Shown here: one piece after another, positions 7,484-15,815 of the stretch | How the letters are laid out: each line of letters begins with the position of its first letter | How positions within the stretch are numbered: the stretch's first letter is position 1 | Source of the DNA: JAUXFK01 sp034189035 | Lineage (GTDB): Bacteria > Desulfobacterota > UBA8473 | Assembly: GCA_034189035.1 (NCBI GenBank) | Contig: JAXHVA010000097.1 | Coordinates: 1-15,844 of the forward strand | Length of the DNA: 15,844 nt | Direction: 5' to 3' | Made by a program: the position numbers and the translations under genes | Notes under the pieces: model-generated | Database searches by the model: none | What the model saw: only the letters and a program-made list of their open reading frames with translations | What the model was told of the DNA's origin: nothing

Positions 7484-7687
7484 ACAGCAAAGGCGGTAAC
7501 ATTATAAACGCGTGCAACTGTTTGAGAAGTGTAGTGAGCATTAAGAAAAAACAGGAGATTGTTTCTTGGTTGTGAGTCTTAACTGATATACTTGTAACTG
7601 TCTAATTCAAATGATCAATACTGTTCTTTTTTTATGCTTACTAACTAGCAAGTTTTGCACGGATTGTAATGTGACTGCCTTTGCTGT
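7484..7687. repeat. MITE-like element with long imperfect inverted arms
   Basis: The gap between the helicase and the M50 operon (7449-7711) is mostly filled by this element. Its ends are 24-base inverted repeats differing at three positions: ACAGCAAAGGCGGTAACATT at 7484 onward, and the complement of 7664-7687. The arms remain alignable with small gaps for about 70 bases each (shared CGTGCAA, TTG, AGT, AGCAT and A-rich/AACAG parts), around a central loop of some 65 bases. No coding frame is present. I see no target-site duplication. A TATAAT on the minus strand (7506-7501) lies inside the left end and points into the M50 operon, without a good -35. The transcript would fold into a long hairpin, which could also end helicase transcripts. 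Confidence 0.6.
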
Positions 7688-7711
7688 AGTTAACTCAATA
7701 GCCATTTTATT

Positions 7712-10700
7712 CTATTTCCTTTCTAATGCATTGCAAAGGTTTATAAAATCGCAGTATCTACAATTTTGATACTCAGGCTTTGCATCGAAATTCTCAGCGA
7801 GTATTCCCTCAGCCAGTTCGATTATCCTTGATTTTGCTTGATTAAGCTGCTCATCCTGATGCTCGATCGATAGCCTTTTATTGCCGAGTATAAAGTAGTA
7901 ACTGGCTTTTTGGGGTTTCATTCCCCATGACTCTGTTGCACCCAGGGTATATACAGTAAGCTGCAGGTCTTTTTCTACCTCTCTTTGTGTCCATGTCCTG
8001 CCGGTCTTATAGTCTATCAACTCGTAACCACCGCATGGAGTCATATCTATCCTGTCCACCCTGCCTCTGATCTTATGATTCCCCACCTTGAGGGTGAATG
8101 ATTTTTCAAAATACTGAGGTGTATTATCGTGGTATCTAAAGGATTCAAAATAGGTGGTTAAACCTGCTATTGCCTTTGCTCTGAATTGTCTCCACTGAAT
8201 CGAATCGGGCAGCCTTGACATATTCCATCCATCTTCAAACACTTTCAAGAGATCTTTAAGGCAGGCAACTTCCCTTGTATAGTTCTTGTGAAAGTATTCT
8301 AATACACTATGCAATAAACTCCCAACCCTTATATTTACTGTAGGCTTTGAAGGAATCTTAAAGATGAATGAATACTTGAATTTCGCCGGACATTTCATAT
8401 ATGTATTCATGGCTGAAAAGGTAATGTCTAACCCTCCAGTGTCTGTTACAGGCAGAAACTCCGAATAAGAAGCTTCTTTTTTTGAGGCAGCCCTTTTACC
8501 CCTGTTTATTTTACCTGAAAATATGTCCCTTAACTCTCTATCCATACATGGATCCAAAAGCACATCAAGTACATCATGGGCGAATACATCTCTTATCGAC
8601 TTGTTTATCATCCTCAACTTGCCTTCAAATTGTTCTGTCTCCTCTTCGCTTAGCAACTGGCTTTTCATAAAAGCGATCTGCGAGCGCATGCCATCCTTTA
8701 GAACAGCTTTGAAATCGATATTAAATGCCTTTTTAAGCCTAACCTCACTGGCAATATCCATAGAAGTTTTCACAAGATTAAAACCGGAAAAAATATCACA
8801 CTCTAATGATATGTCGGCCTTATTATCACAATACCCTGTTTTGGGTGGTTCCTCTATGGCCTCTTGGATGAATTGTGATGGCTTGTTTTCTCTATGTTCA
8901 TCTTTGTACCTCTTTGCATGGAATAAATAAAGCCTCTCTTTGGCTCGGGTCATCCCCACATAAAAGAGCCGCCTCTGTTCGCTCAGATGAACCTCTCTTG
9001 ATGAAGCATCGGGCAGCTCTTCTTTGAGCAGCTCATTGGGGAGATCGATCGGTACATGACGTCTGCTACCCGGGAACCTCGACTGCGCAAGGTCTGGAAT
9101 AAACACAACTCTGAATTCAAGGCCTTTGGCCTGATGAATGGTCATTATATTGACTGCTTCGAACAAGGGGAGCTCCACTGCCTTTTCCCCTGAAGGCATG
9201 AGGTAAGAGAGGTAAACCAGAAAAGACCGCAGGTTAGAATACCCCTCAATGGGAAAAAAATCATCTGCCATGCTTTCCAGTTTATGGAGATTGGTCAGGC
9301 TGATCATACGTTCCGCAGTATCATCCCCGAGCAGTCTTTCTCTGTAACGTATCTTATTTATGGTTTGTCTGGCTATCTCTCCAGCAGTTACGGTCTCTTT
9401 TTGTTCTATCAGATCCTGGATCAGAGATTTAAACGATTGGACCTCTTCAATTGTTTCTGTATCCAGTTTTGGGATTGATTCCACTTCCATCAATGCATCA
9501 AAGAGGGGTAAGTCCGAGTTGCTTTTCCCCCAGTTTGATATGCGGCATACATGGATGGGAGATATGCGAAATGGCGAAGCGTCCATAGCCCGTACAAGGT
9601 TTTCTGTATCAAATGGATTTTCTATTGCCTTCAACCAGGACAGGATATCCTTTATCTCTTTCCTCTCGAAAAAACCCGAACCTCCAATGAGATTGTAAGG
9701 GATGCCTTCCCTTTCCAGGGCAGCGGCTATCAACTGCGACTGGGTCTTGATGCTTCTTAAAAGGACTGCTATATCCGATAGCCCCAGACTTTCATCCTGG
9801 GCCAAAAGGTTTCGTATCTCCCGTGCCATATGTTCTGCCTGTTCATTATTTGTGGCAAAGGATTGATATTGAATTGAATCGAAATGGGATAATCCATTAG
9901 AGAAAGTGGCCTTTAACCTTTTGTCTCGTCTCGATTGATTATGACCGATCAGTGCATGGGAGGCATCAAGGATCTCCTGGGATGATCTGTAATTTTCATC
10001 AAGGGTTACAACCTCGGCATCAGGGTATCTCCTCTCAAAATCCAATATGTTTTTGATTGATGCCCCCCTGAACCTGTAAATACTCTGGTCATCATCGCCC
10101 ACAACACAAAGGTTTCTATGTGATGTTGCCAGCATATCCAAGAGTTGACCCTGGGCAAAGTTGGTATCCTGAAATTCGTCTACAAGTATATACTGAAACT
10201 TTTTTTGATATTGACGCAGGATATGGGATTTTTCTTTGAAACCTGAAATTGTATAGAGAATCAGGTCACCAAAATCAACAAAGTCATGCTCCATAAGAAG
10301 CCTTTGATAGTTGGAGTAGACATTTGCCTCTTCAATTATCTTCAACGTATCAAGGTCTTTTCCCTTATCTGATCCGGCCAGCCTTGTTGCAAATTGGGTA
10401 TACTCATCCGGCGTTATCATCTCGTCTTTTGCTCGGGATATAAGGCTCAGCATCTGTTGTAAAAGACCATGGGGGCTTCCCTTGACCTCATAATACCTAA
10501 TATTCAACTTCTCTACATTCGTTACCATAAGCGAAAGCTGCTCCGGCTCTGTAATGAGTTTAAAGAAAGGGCTTATACCGAATTCCAGGGCATTTTCTCT
10601 TAATACTTCTGCGCAGAAGGAATGGAATGTACTGATCCATATATCATCATAACCCCTATCAAGAAGTTGCTCAATTCTGTTTCTCATCTCTAAGGTAGCT

Positions 10701-10873
10701 TTATTGGAGAATGTTAGTGCCAGGATATTCCCTGGGTTAATGCCTTTGTTTTGTATGAGACTCACTGTTCGATGGGCAATGACACTCGTCTTACCAGTAC
10801 CTGCCCCGGCAAGAACCAGAAGAGGACCATCTGTATAACTGACTGCCTTTTGTTGATTTTCGTTTAATCTCAT
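7712..10873 (-). CDS. UvrD/PcrA-type helicase fused to RecB-like nuclease
   Basis: 1053-residue SF1A DNA helicase. In order: motif I LAGAGTGKT, motif II DEFQDTN, motif III GDDDQSIYRFRGA, motif IV ENYRSS, motif V TIHQAKGLEF and motif VI RRLFYVGMTRAKERL. After about residue 750 comes a PD-(D/E)XK nuclease: LLHSVLEYFH, RVDRID, ELIDYKTG and Q in LQLTVYT. A Cys in YMKCPAKFKY and the late C-x2-C-x5-C (NCRYCDFINLC) match the four ligands of the iron-sulfur cluster in AddB/Cas4-type nucleases. It probably resects or repairs DNA ends in the cytoplasm, like AddA or mycobacterial AdnA/B. I start at ATG 10873, with AGGTGA 8 bases before it. The GTG at 10909 lies between the -35 and -10 boxes. No AddB-like partner is in the window. 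Confidence 0.9.
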   Translation of the reverse strand: MRLNENQQKAVSYTDGPLLVLAGAGTGKTSVIAHRTVSLIQNKGINPGNILALTFSNKATLEMRNRIEQLLDRGYDDIWISTFHSFCAEVLRENALEFGISPFFKLITEPEQLSLMVTNVEKLNIRYYEVKGSPHGLLQQMLSLISRAKDEMITPDEYTQFATRLAGSDKGKDLDTLKIIEEANVYSNYQRLLMEHDFVDFGDLILYTISGFKEKSHILRQYQKKFQYILVDEFQDTNFAQGQLLDMLATSHRNLCVVGDDDQSIYRFRGASIKNILDFERRYPDAEVVTLDENYRSSQEILDASHALIGHNQSRRDKRLKATFSNGLSHFDSIQYQSFATNNEQAEHMAREIRNLLAQDESLGLSDIAVLLRSIKTQSQLIAAALEREGIPYNLIGGSGFFERKEIKDILSWLKAIENPFDTENLVRAMDASPFRISPIHVCRISNWGKSNSDLPLFDALMEVESIPKLDTETIEEVQSFKSLIQDLIEQKETVTAGEIARQTINKIRYRERLLGDDTAERMISLTNLHKLESMADDFFPIEGYSNLRSFLVYLSYLMPSGEKAVELPLFEAVNIMTIHQAKGLEFRVVFIPDLAQSRFPGSRRHVPIDLPNELLKEELPDASSREVHLSEQRRLFYVGMTRAKERLYLFHAKRYKDEHRENKPSQFIQEAIEEPPKTGYCDNKADISLECDIFSGFNLVKTSMDIASEVRLKKAFNIDFKAVLKDGMRSQIAFMKSQLLSEEETEQFEGKLRMINKSIRDVFAHDVLDVLLDPCMDRELRDIFSGKINRGKRAASKKEASYSEFLPVTDTGGLDITFSAMNTYMKCPAKFKYSFIFKIPSKPTVNIRVGSLLHSVLEYFHKNYTREVACLKDLLKVFEDGWNMSRLPDSIQWRQFRAKAIAGLTTYFESFRYHDNTPQYFEKSFTLKVGNHKIRGRVDRIDMTPCGGYELIDYKTGRTWTQREVEKDLQLTVYTLGATESWGMKPQKASYYFILGNKRLSIEHQDEQLNQAKSRIIELAEGILAENFDAKPEYQNCRYCDFINLCNALERK

Positions 10874-10894
10874 TGTATGAATCACCTGACATTT

Positions 10895-10923
10895 AAGATA
10901 CAATTGCACAGGTATTTAGTCAA
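10895..10923 (-). promoter_or_regulatory. Promoter of the helicase-nuclease gene
   Basis: Minus strand: -35 TTGACT (10923-10918), 17-base spacer, -10 TATCTT (10900-10895). Transcription would start near 10888, leaving a short leader that still contains the AGGTGA ribosome-binding site for ATG 10873. Confidence 0.55.
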
Positions 10924-10972
10924 GTGATATTGATTGGTGCTAATAGCCCTATGCTTTATTAAGATAAAAAAC

Positions 10973-11000
10973 TTGAGTTTATTCGATATTTTGATATAAT
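10973..11000 (+). promoter_or_regulatory. Promoter of the lipoprotein gene
   Basis: Plus strand: -35 TTGAGT (10973-10978), 16-base spacer, -10 TATAAT (10995-11000) in AT-rich DNA. The start of transcription would be near 11007, about 46 bases before the ATG at 11053. Confidence 0.6.
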
Positions 11001-11013
11001 ATATGCAAACTAA

Positions 11014-11030
11014 ATCTCAGTAAATGAGAT
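11014..11030 (+). repeat. Inverted repeat in the lipoprotein 5' leader
   Basis: ATCTCA (11014-11019) and TGAGAT (11025-11030) flank GTAAA, just after the predicted start of transcription and 11 bases before the AGGAGG site. It could be an operator or a small RNA hairpin; the 6-base stem is too short to be sure. Confidence 0.35.
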
Positions 11031-11052
11031 GAACAAGGTCAGGAGGTATATG

Positions 11053-12027
11053 ATGAAAGTCAGATGTAAGAGCATTTCTTTGGCGGTTGCTTTTTTTGTC
11101 AGCATTTTTTTATTAGTCGGCTGTAATGACGACAATGGTGGCAGTAGTAGTGATATAAAGTACAAAGGGTCTACGGAGCAGGTACTGATCGATGAAAGTA
11201 ATGCTGTTAAGATAGCAACAACCGTTTTTTTAAACACAGATTCTATGGTGAGTACTGGCGATCTTGCCTACAGTGGTATGATCCTAGAAAATTATGAAGG
11301 TACACCCTCAATGCTTCACACCCTTGCTTTAGCTCTTACCTTGTTAGATATCATTGAAAATGCACAGATGCCTTCTTCGGAAAGTGAAACACCCTACACC
11401 GGTGCAGTCTATCATGATTCCTGGACCCAGGAAGGCGAGTGCGGAGGGAAAGCGGAGATTAAATGGTCATACAATATCGATTCAGATAAGGTGTCTATGA
11501 CCATAAAATTTCATGACTATTGCAGTGATCAAGGCATCACCCTCGATGGTACTGTAGAAATTGAAGACGATTTCTTCTTGGATCAAATTACCATGACCTT
11601 TAAAAGCCTAAAGAGCACCTTTGAGGAGAGTGAACAGAATACAACCATGAGTGGAACGATAGAAGTAGAAGAAGGTCCCATCTCTCTCATCTTTGATATG
11701 AACGTGACGATGCGTAATAATACGACAGATAAGACATATAAGGTGGAAGACTTGACAGTAGAGATGATAGATGATGGGTTTGAGATTGAAGTCATCCTTT
11801 CAGGGAGATTTTATGATCACGATAATGGTTACTGTGATACTTCTACTGAGATTTCAATTAAATTCTTAGATAGTTCTGATATGCCTTATGAGGGGTCGCT
11901 GCTTATAGAAGGGGCTAATAATACAAAAGCCCTCCTTACCATTATAGATGAGGAATCATATGAAGTAGAAGCAGATACCAATGGGGATGGTACATTTAAC
12001 TATAGCTCGGGTACACTGACCTGGTAA
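11053..12027 (+). CDS. Hypothetical lipoprotein
   Basis: 324-residue secreted protein with a type II signal peptide: basic MKVRCK, a hydrophobic core SLAVAFFVSIF and lipobox LLVGC, with Cys24 as the lipidation site. An acidic/Ser-Gly linker (NDDNGGSSSD) follows, and Asp at +2 after Cys favours or allows inner-membrane retention in enteric rules. The mature part is acidic and rich in alternating beta-type segments (for example GTVEIEDDFFLDQITMTF, and NTTMSGTIEVEEGPISLIF). It ends with a TNGDGTFNYSSGTLTW calcium-loop-like motif (DTNGDGT). No family is recognised. The AGGAGG at 11041-11046 gives ideal spacing to the ATG at 11053; upstream ATGs at 11029 and 11050 are less likely. It is followed by a terminator. 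Confidence 0.78.
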   Translation: MKVRCKSISLAVAFFVSIFLLVGCNDDNGGSSSDIKYKGSTEQVLIDESNAVKIATTVFLNTDSMVSTGDLAYSGMILENYEGTPSMLHTLALALTLLDIIENAQMPSSESETPYTGAVYHDSWTQEGECGGKAEIKWSYNIDSDKVSMTIKFHDYCSDQGITLDGTVEIEDDFFLDQITMTFKSLKSTFEESEQNTTMSGTIEVEEGPISLIFDMNVTMRNNTTDKTYKVEDLTVEMIDDGFEIEVILSGRFYDHDNGYCDTSTEISIKFLDSSDMPYEGSLLIEGANNTKALLTIIDEESYEVEADTNGDGTFNYSSGTLTW

Positions 12028-12063
12028 TCCTTTCTGTTTGGAAGGTCAACTGAGATATTGATG

Positions 12064-12104
12064 AATGATGGTAATGCATCAACATCCATTACCATCATTT
12101 TTTT
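12064..12104 (+). terminator. Intrinsic terminator after the lipoprotein gene
   Basis: Perfect 13-base stem (12064-12076 with 12087-12099), 10-base loop, and a run of seven T at 12098-12104. It lies 37 bases after the lipoprotein stop. The stem is AT-rich, so it may let some transcription through to the next gene, which starts 20 bases further on. Confidence 0.8.
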
Positions 12105-12123
12105 ATGCCTAAAATGTGATATT

Positions 12124-12945
12124 ATGAAGAGCTATCTCATTTTTATATCTCAATTCGCAGTGCCTTTATCCCTTTTTTGTTTCTCTATCACTCATGCGGC
12201 CGAAGCAAAATCTTTAGAAGGGTTATCCCTTGGTATTGGGATAGAAAGGTTGAAATACGAAGAAGATGCCTCTGATATAGGAGTAAAATCCCATTCGCAG
12301 GGAACGAATACACTCTTGAAATTGATGGATCAGAAAGGATTTGGAAATATATTTGCCGGGATAAAGGGGATTTTTCCCATCCATACACCCGATGACAAGG
12401 AGAAATGGACTGAATATGGAGAACTCAGGCAATCAAATACTATGGAATATTACCGGCAGAAAATGGACATATATGCGGGCTATTCACTTATGTCATGGCT
12501 GTCCCCTTATACAGGGCTTTCTTGGTTGGAAGCTGAACAGAAAAGGGAGAATTTTATCATTTACGATGTACCTGTCTCAGGATCAGCAACAGAAAAACTC
12601 AGATCCTATGATCTTCTCTTCGGTATTTACGGCTGTCTTCCTTTTGGCGACCGTGTTCAATTGGATTACCGCATTGACTATCTCGTCCCCGTTGATTCAA
12701 CTGTAAAAAATAATTACTTATTTGACTTTGAGGTTAAAGACAACAACGGATATACTCTAGAGATCACAAATGGAATTCGCTATATATTTAAAGAATCCTT
12801 ATCCATTTATATGGAGTTTAACTGGGGAAAGATACACTGGGATCAAAGCGACTGGGCGACTCTCTTCGGAGGTATTCGAGTAAAAACTCCAGATAACGAT
12901 TCCACTTATACAGGCGCAATACTCGGTATTACATACCACCTTTAA
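12124..12945 (+). CDS. Probable outer-membrane beta-barrel protein
   Basis: 273-residue exported protein. A signal peptide (MKSYLIFISQFAVPLSLF, cleaved near ITHAA-EA) precedes a mature chain made of alternating hydrophobic and aromatic strands: LGIGIERLKYEE, MDIYAGYSLMSWLSPYTGLSW, LLFGIYGCLPFGDRVQLDYRI, LEITNGIRYIF, SIYMEFNWGKIHW. The last strand, GAILGITYHL, ends the protein in the style of outer-membrane barrels, though the final residue is Leu rather than the classic Phe. No specific family is recognised. I chose the ATG at 12124 because the earlier in-frame TTG/ATG codons (12058, 12061) lie in the terminator stem and would place about 22 residues before the signal peptide. The ribosome-binding site is weak. 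Confidence 0.72.
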   Translation: MKSYLIFISQFAVPLSLFCFSITHAAEAKSLEGLSLGIGIERLKYEEDASDIGVKSHSQGTNTLLKLMDQKGFGNIFAGIKGIFPIHTPDDKEKWTEYGELRQSNTMEYYRQKMDIYAGYSLMSWLSPYTGLSWLEAEQKRENFIIYDVPVSGSATEKLRSYDLLFGIYGCLPFGDRVQLDYRIDYLVPVDSTVKNNYLFDFEVKDNNGYTLEITNGIRYIFKESLSIYMEFNWGKIHWDQSDWATLFGGIRVKTPDNDSTYTGAILGITYHL

Positions 12946-12965
12946 AAACCCCGACCGCAACATCC

Positions 12966-14120
12966 TCAGTAAGGTACTGCTACCTTTCCCATGACCTCGC
13001 GTGCTACGATAATCTTCATGATCTGAGCAGTTCCATCGGCAAACTCCAGGCCCATGGTGTCTCTTAATCGCTGCTCTAGGGGGTATTCTTCACTATACCC
13101 TATGTGTCCGTGGAGGAGAATGCAGTCATGGATTGCATTAAACGCAACCTCAGGGCACCACCACTTGCACATGGCTGACTCTTTTGAATGGGGCAATCCC
13201 TGGTCTTTCAAATAGAGAGCCTTATAGCAGATAAGCTTTGCAGCTTCGATGTATGTGTAATGCTCAGCGATCTTGAAAGAAACCCCTTCAAACTTTGCTA
13301 TCGGTCTACCAAAGGCATTCCTTTGTGAAACGTATTCTATAGTCTGCTCAAGGGTAGCTTCAGCAACACCCAGACCTGTCAGGGCGAGGCAGACCCTCAG
13401 GTAATCCGCACCACTCGCTGCAAAGATATAGAACCCTTTGCCTTCTTCTCCAACTCGATATTTCTCGTGAATCCGCGCATTATCGAAAAAGATAGAGGCA
13501 CAGGCTGTCGGTTTCATACCCGCATGTTCAACGAGGGATCTACTTATTCCCTCCATATCCATGGGCAACCAGAAGCAGGTAACACCCCTTGCCCCTGCAT
13601 CCAGGTCGGTCTTGGCAAAGAGAATGACTGCATCGGCATCCATTCCCATACTGATGGGTGCCTTCTCTCCATTGATAATATAATGGTCCCCATCACGCCG
13701 TGCAATTGTCCTCATTCCTGATACATCCGATCCGGCTTCCGGCTCTGTAACGGCGAAACAGCCGAGCTTTTCTCCCCGCACCAATGAGGGTATCCATTCT
13801 TCTTTAACCTCCTGTTGGGCCTGTTGGAGGCAAAGAAAACTCAATGGGGCCAAGATGATTACATTCCCTGTCCACGGATCCACTCTGGACATCTCCTCAA
13901 TCGCAATACCCAGTGAGACCCAATCACCTCCCTGACCACCATACTCTTCAGGGATGGGGATTCCAAGGAGCCCGAGCTCAGCAATCCGTTTAACCTTTTC
14001 CCGGGATAAACCGTGCGTTTTCGCCCTTTCATCAGCACCGGCCGATAATTCTTTTTGCGCAAATCTCCTTATAGTCGTGCGAAACATTTCCTGTTCTTCA
14101 GTAAAACCAAAATCTGCCAT
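12966..14120 (-). CDS. Acyl-CoA dehydrogenase with Asp in the catalytic position
   Basis: 384-residue flavoprotein of the acyl-CoA dehydrogenase family, which forms a double bond alpha-beta to CoA thioesters and passes electrons to ETF. N-terminal helices begin FTEEQEMFRTTIRRFA; the mid domain carries GCFAVTEPEAGSDVSG and IINGEKAPISMG; the C-terminal domain has SQRNAFGRPIAKFEGV and LHGHIGYSEEYPLEQRLRD. The usual EGTSEIQ is ADGTAQIM, so Asp362 stands where the base Glu normally is; the alternative base site of isovaleryl-CoA dehydrogenase is Leu here. Asp is known as the base in some cyclohexane- and cyclohexene-carboxyl-CoA dehydrogenases, so an alicyclic or branched substrate is possible. 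AAGGAGGAG (14138-14130) lies 9 bases before the ATG. The gene ends 20 bases from the convergent barrel gene, with no terminator between. Confidence 0.9.
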   Translation of the reverse strand: MADFGFTEEQEMFRTTIRRFAQKELSAGADERAKTHGLSREKVKRIAELGLLGIPIPEEYGGQGGDWVSLGIAIEEMSRVDPWTGNVIILAPLSFLCLQQAQQEVKEEWIPSLVRGEKLGCFAVTEPEAGSDVSGMRTIARRDGDHYIINGEKAPISMGMDADAVILFAKTDLDAGARGVTCFWLPMDMEGISRSLVEHAGMKPTACASIFFDNARIHEKYRVGEEGKGFYIFAASGADYLRVCLALTGLGVAEATLEQTIEYVSQRNAFGRPIAKFEGVSFKIAEHYTYIEAAKLICYKALYLKDQGLPHSKESAMCKWWCPEVAFNAIHDCILLHGHIGYSEEYPLEQRLRDTMGLEFADGTAQIMKIIVAREVMGKVAVPY

Positions 14121-14162
14121 TTTAACTTTCTCCTCCTTTATGATCTCAGATTAAACGGGTCC

Positions 14163-15360
14163 TTATATGGCTCTTGGCAGCCCAAGAGCCCCTCATGCGA
14201 TAAGGTTTCTCTGGATTTCAGAAGATCCTGCAGCAATATTACTGCCAATGGACTTCTGATACTCGTGGATGAATTTTCTCCGCAATGGGGACCATTTATA
14301 ATCTTCTATTTGAGAGTGCATCCTCATGATCTCGCAACCCACATATGCAAAACGCTGAAACAGCTCGCTTCCATACACCTTTGCTGCAGATGCCATAGAA
14401 GCAGCCATGACAAGACCGCCTCTTGTCTGTTCCCATGCGATTCGATAAGCCAGGGCTCGGCCTGCCTCATTTTCAACTGCCAATTGAGCTATCTTTTGTC
14501 GAATGATCGGATCATCCGCCAGGGCCATGCCATCTCGTTTTGTCTTTCTGGCATACTTTACCAGTTGCTCCAGGCCTCTTCTTATCTCTGCAAATCTTGC
14601 AACCCCTGACCTTTCAAAGTTCATAGTCTGCCTGGTTACTGCCCAGCCCTGATTCTCTTCTCCAACCCTGTTCTCTACAGGCACCTTCACACCATCGAGG
14701 AAGACCTCATTGTATGAGTGGGAATTATTCTTATATAGTCAATGGGGCGAACCGTAATATCAGGAGTCTTCATATCCAAAAGCAGGTAAGAGATGCCCCG
14801 GCTCCGCTTTTGATTCGGGTCGGTCCTGGCCAGTAAAAATATCCAGTCCGACCAATGTGCCCCACTGGTCCAGATCTTTTGACCATTAATTATGTAATAA
14901 TAACCCTGTCTGATGGCACTGGTGTAAGGTGCGGCAAGGTCGCTGTCTGCATTCTGTTCACTCCAGCCCTGATACCACATGGCCTCTCCTTTTGCAATGG
15001 GAGGGAGAAAACGCCTCTTTTGCTCCTCATCTGCTGCCACAAGAAGCGTTGGGGCCAACATGTTTACACCTGCGATATCAACCCCAGGTGCCCCGTAGTA
15101 TGCCCTCACCTCATTAAAGATCACCTGCTCTACGATTGGTGCGTCCTGTCTTCCGTATTGACTGGGCCAGGCTCGAGCGATCCATCCTTTTTTCCCCAGT
15201 TTTTTCGCTAAGTTACGGTGAAACCTCTATCCGTCCTCTGTTATCATCGCATCCCTGCCGCCAAATTCATACTCTACAGGGGCTCTTTCATCTGCTGGGC
15301 AAAGAATACTTCCAACTCTTCTTTAAACCTCTCTTGCTCTACAGTGAGTTTGAAGTCCAA
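14163..15360 (-). pseudogene. Broken acyl-CoA dehydrogenase, partner of the downstream gene
   Basis: The frames join to about 395 residues of a normal family member. It starts at a TTG (15360) reading LDFKLTVEQERFKEE, then YEFGGRDAMITEDG, KKGWIARAWPSQYG, MLAPTLLVAADEEQK, WYQGWSEQNADSDLA, INGQKIWTSGAHW, NEVFLDGVKVPVENRVGE and AGSSEIQRNLIA. Lesions: one base missing near 15279-15283, an in-frame TAG at 15229-15227, one base missing near 14726-14729, and a TGA at 14195-14193 that cuts off a GALGLPRAI tail. The position of the catalytic Glu is Ala (AAGSSEIQ). In heteromeric acyl-CoA dehydrogenases one subunit often lacks this Glu, so the two genes may once have made a complex. The largest intact pieces are 14193-14690 and 14687-15124. 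It shares a promoter with the intact gene downstream. Confidence 0.88.
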
Positions 15361-15476
15361 TTGAACTTCTTCTTTCTATCTATAAACCGGTTTTCTCTCT
15401 TAGAATGAATTAAGGACTTTTTTCAATAGGATGGTTTTCAGTGTTCGAAAAAGAGAATGGCTTGCTTATTTATAAA

Positions 15477-15505
15477 AACATACTTTGTGAATAAAAATAT
15501 GTCAA
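15477..15505 (-). promoter_or_regulatory. Promoter of the acyl-CoA dehydrogenase pair
   Basis: Minus strand: consensus -35 TTGACA (15505-15500), 17-base spacer, -10 TATGTT (15482-15477). Transcription would begin near 15470, leaving a leader of about 110 bases to the TTG at 15360. It is the best promoter upstream of the intact gene at 14120, so that gene may still be expressed through the pseudogene. Confidence 0.65.
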
Positions 15506-15815
15506 GCATATGAATAGGAAGTCACGCATTTTAATTTTCAAGATAATTTTCTTATCAAAACCCGCCTTTGATAGAAATATCCTGTAACTAATGCATGTTT
15601 AAATTTATAGTACTTAATATTTGGAATTTTTTAACACCGAGTACCCTGAATACGTATTTCCCCAACTCCACAATGCCGTTCATGAAATTTCCCAAGTGAG
15701 TTAGGCATGAGTCTGTTTCCCGAAGTCATTACCACCGGCATAGCCGACAGCTTGCTTAGCCCTCCTAAAGGGTACTTTTACTTGCATCCCTTAAGGGAAT
15801 CTATATAAAGCTCTA
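15506..15815. other. Intergenic stretch with short palindromes
   Basis: 310 bases without a supported gene. The left half is AT-rich. The right half is richer in GC and holds a row of small inverted repeats: CGGC-ATA-GCCG (15736-15746), CCCT...AGGG (15760-15772) and the 12-base palindrome TCCCTTAAGGGA (15787-15798). They lie just before the possible transposase start, so they may belong to that element. Confidence 0.4.

Noticed and set aside
10874..10909. Longer helicase start at GTG 10909
   Set aside because: This codon lies between a good -35 and -10, and AGGTGA is correctly spaced only for the ATG at 10873.
12058..12123. N-terminal extension of the barrel protein
   Set aside because: The region is a perfect intrinsic terminator, and the extension would precede a complete signal peptide.
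12946..12965. Bidirectional terminator between the convergent barrel and dehydrogenase genes
   Set aside because: The 20-base gap has no stem-loop or T-run that I can see.
14055..14609. Rightward frame of 184 codons
   Set aside because: It lies opposite the two acyl-CoA dehydrogenase genes, whose family motifs are unmistakable, and it resembles no protein I know.
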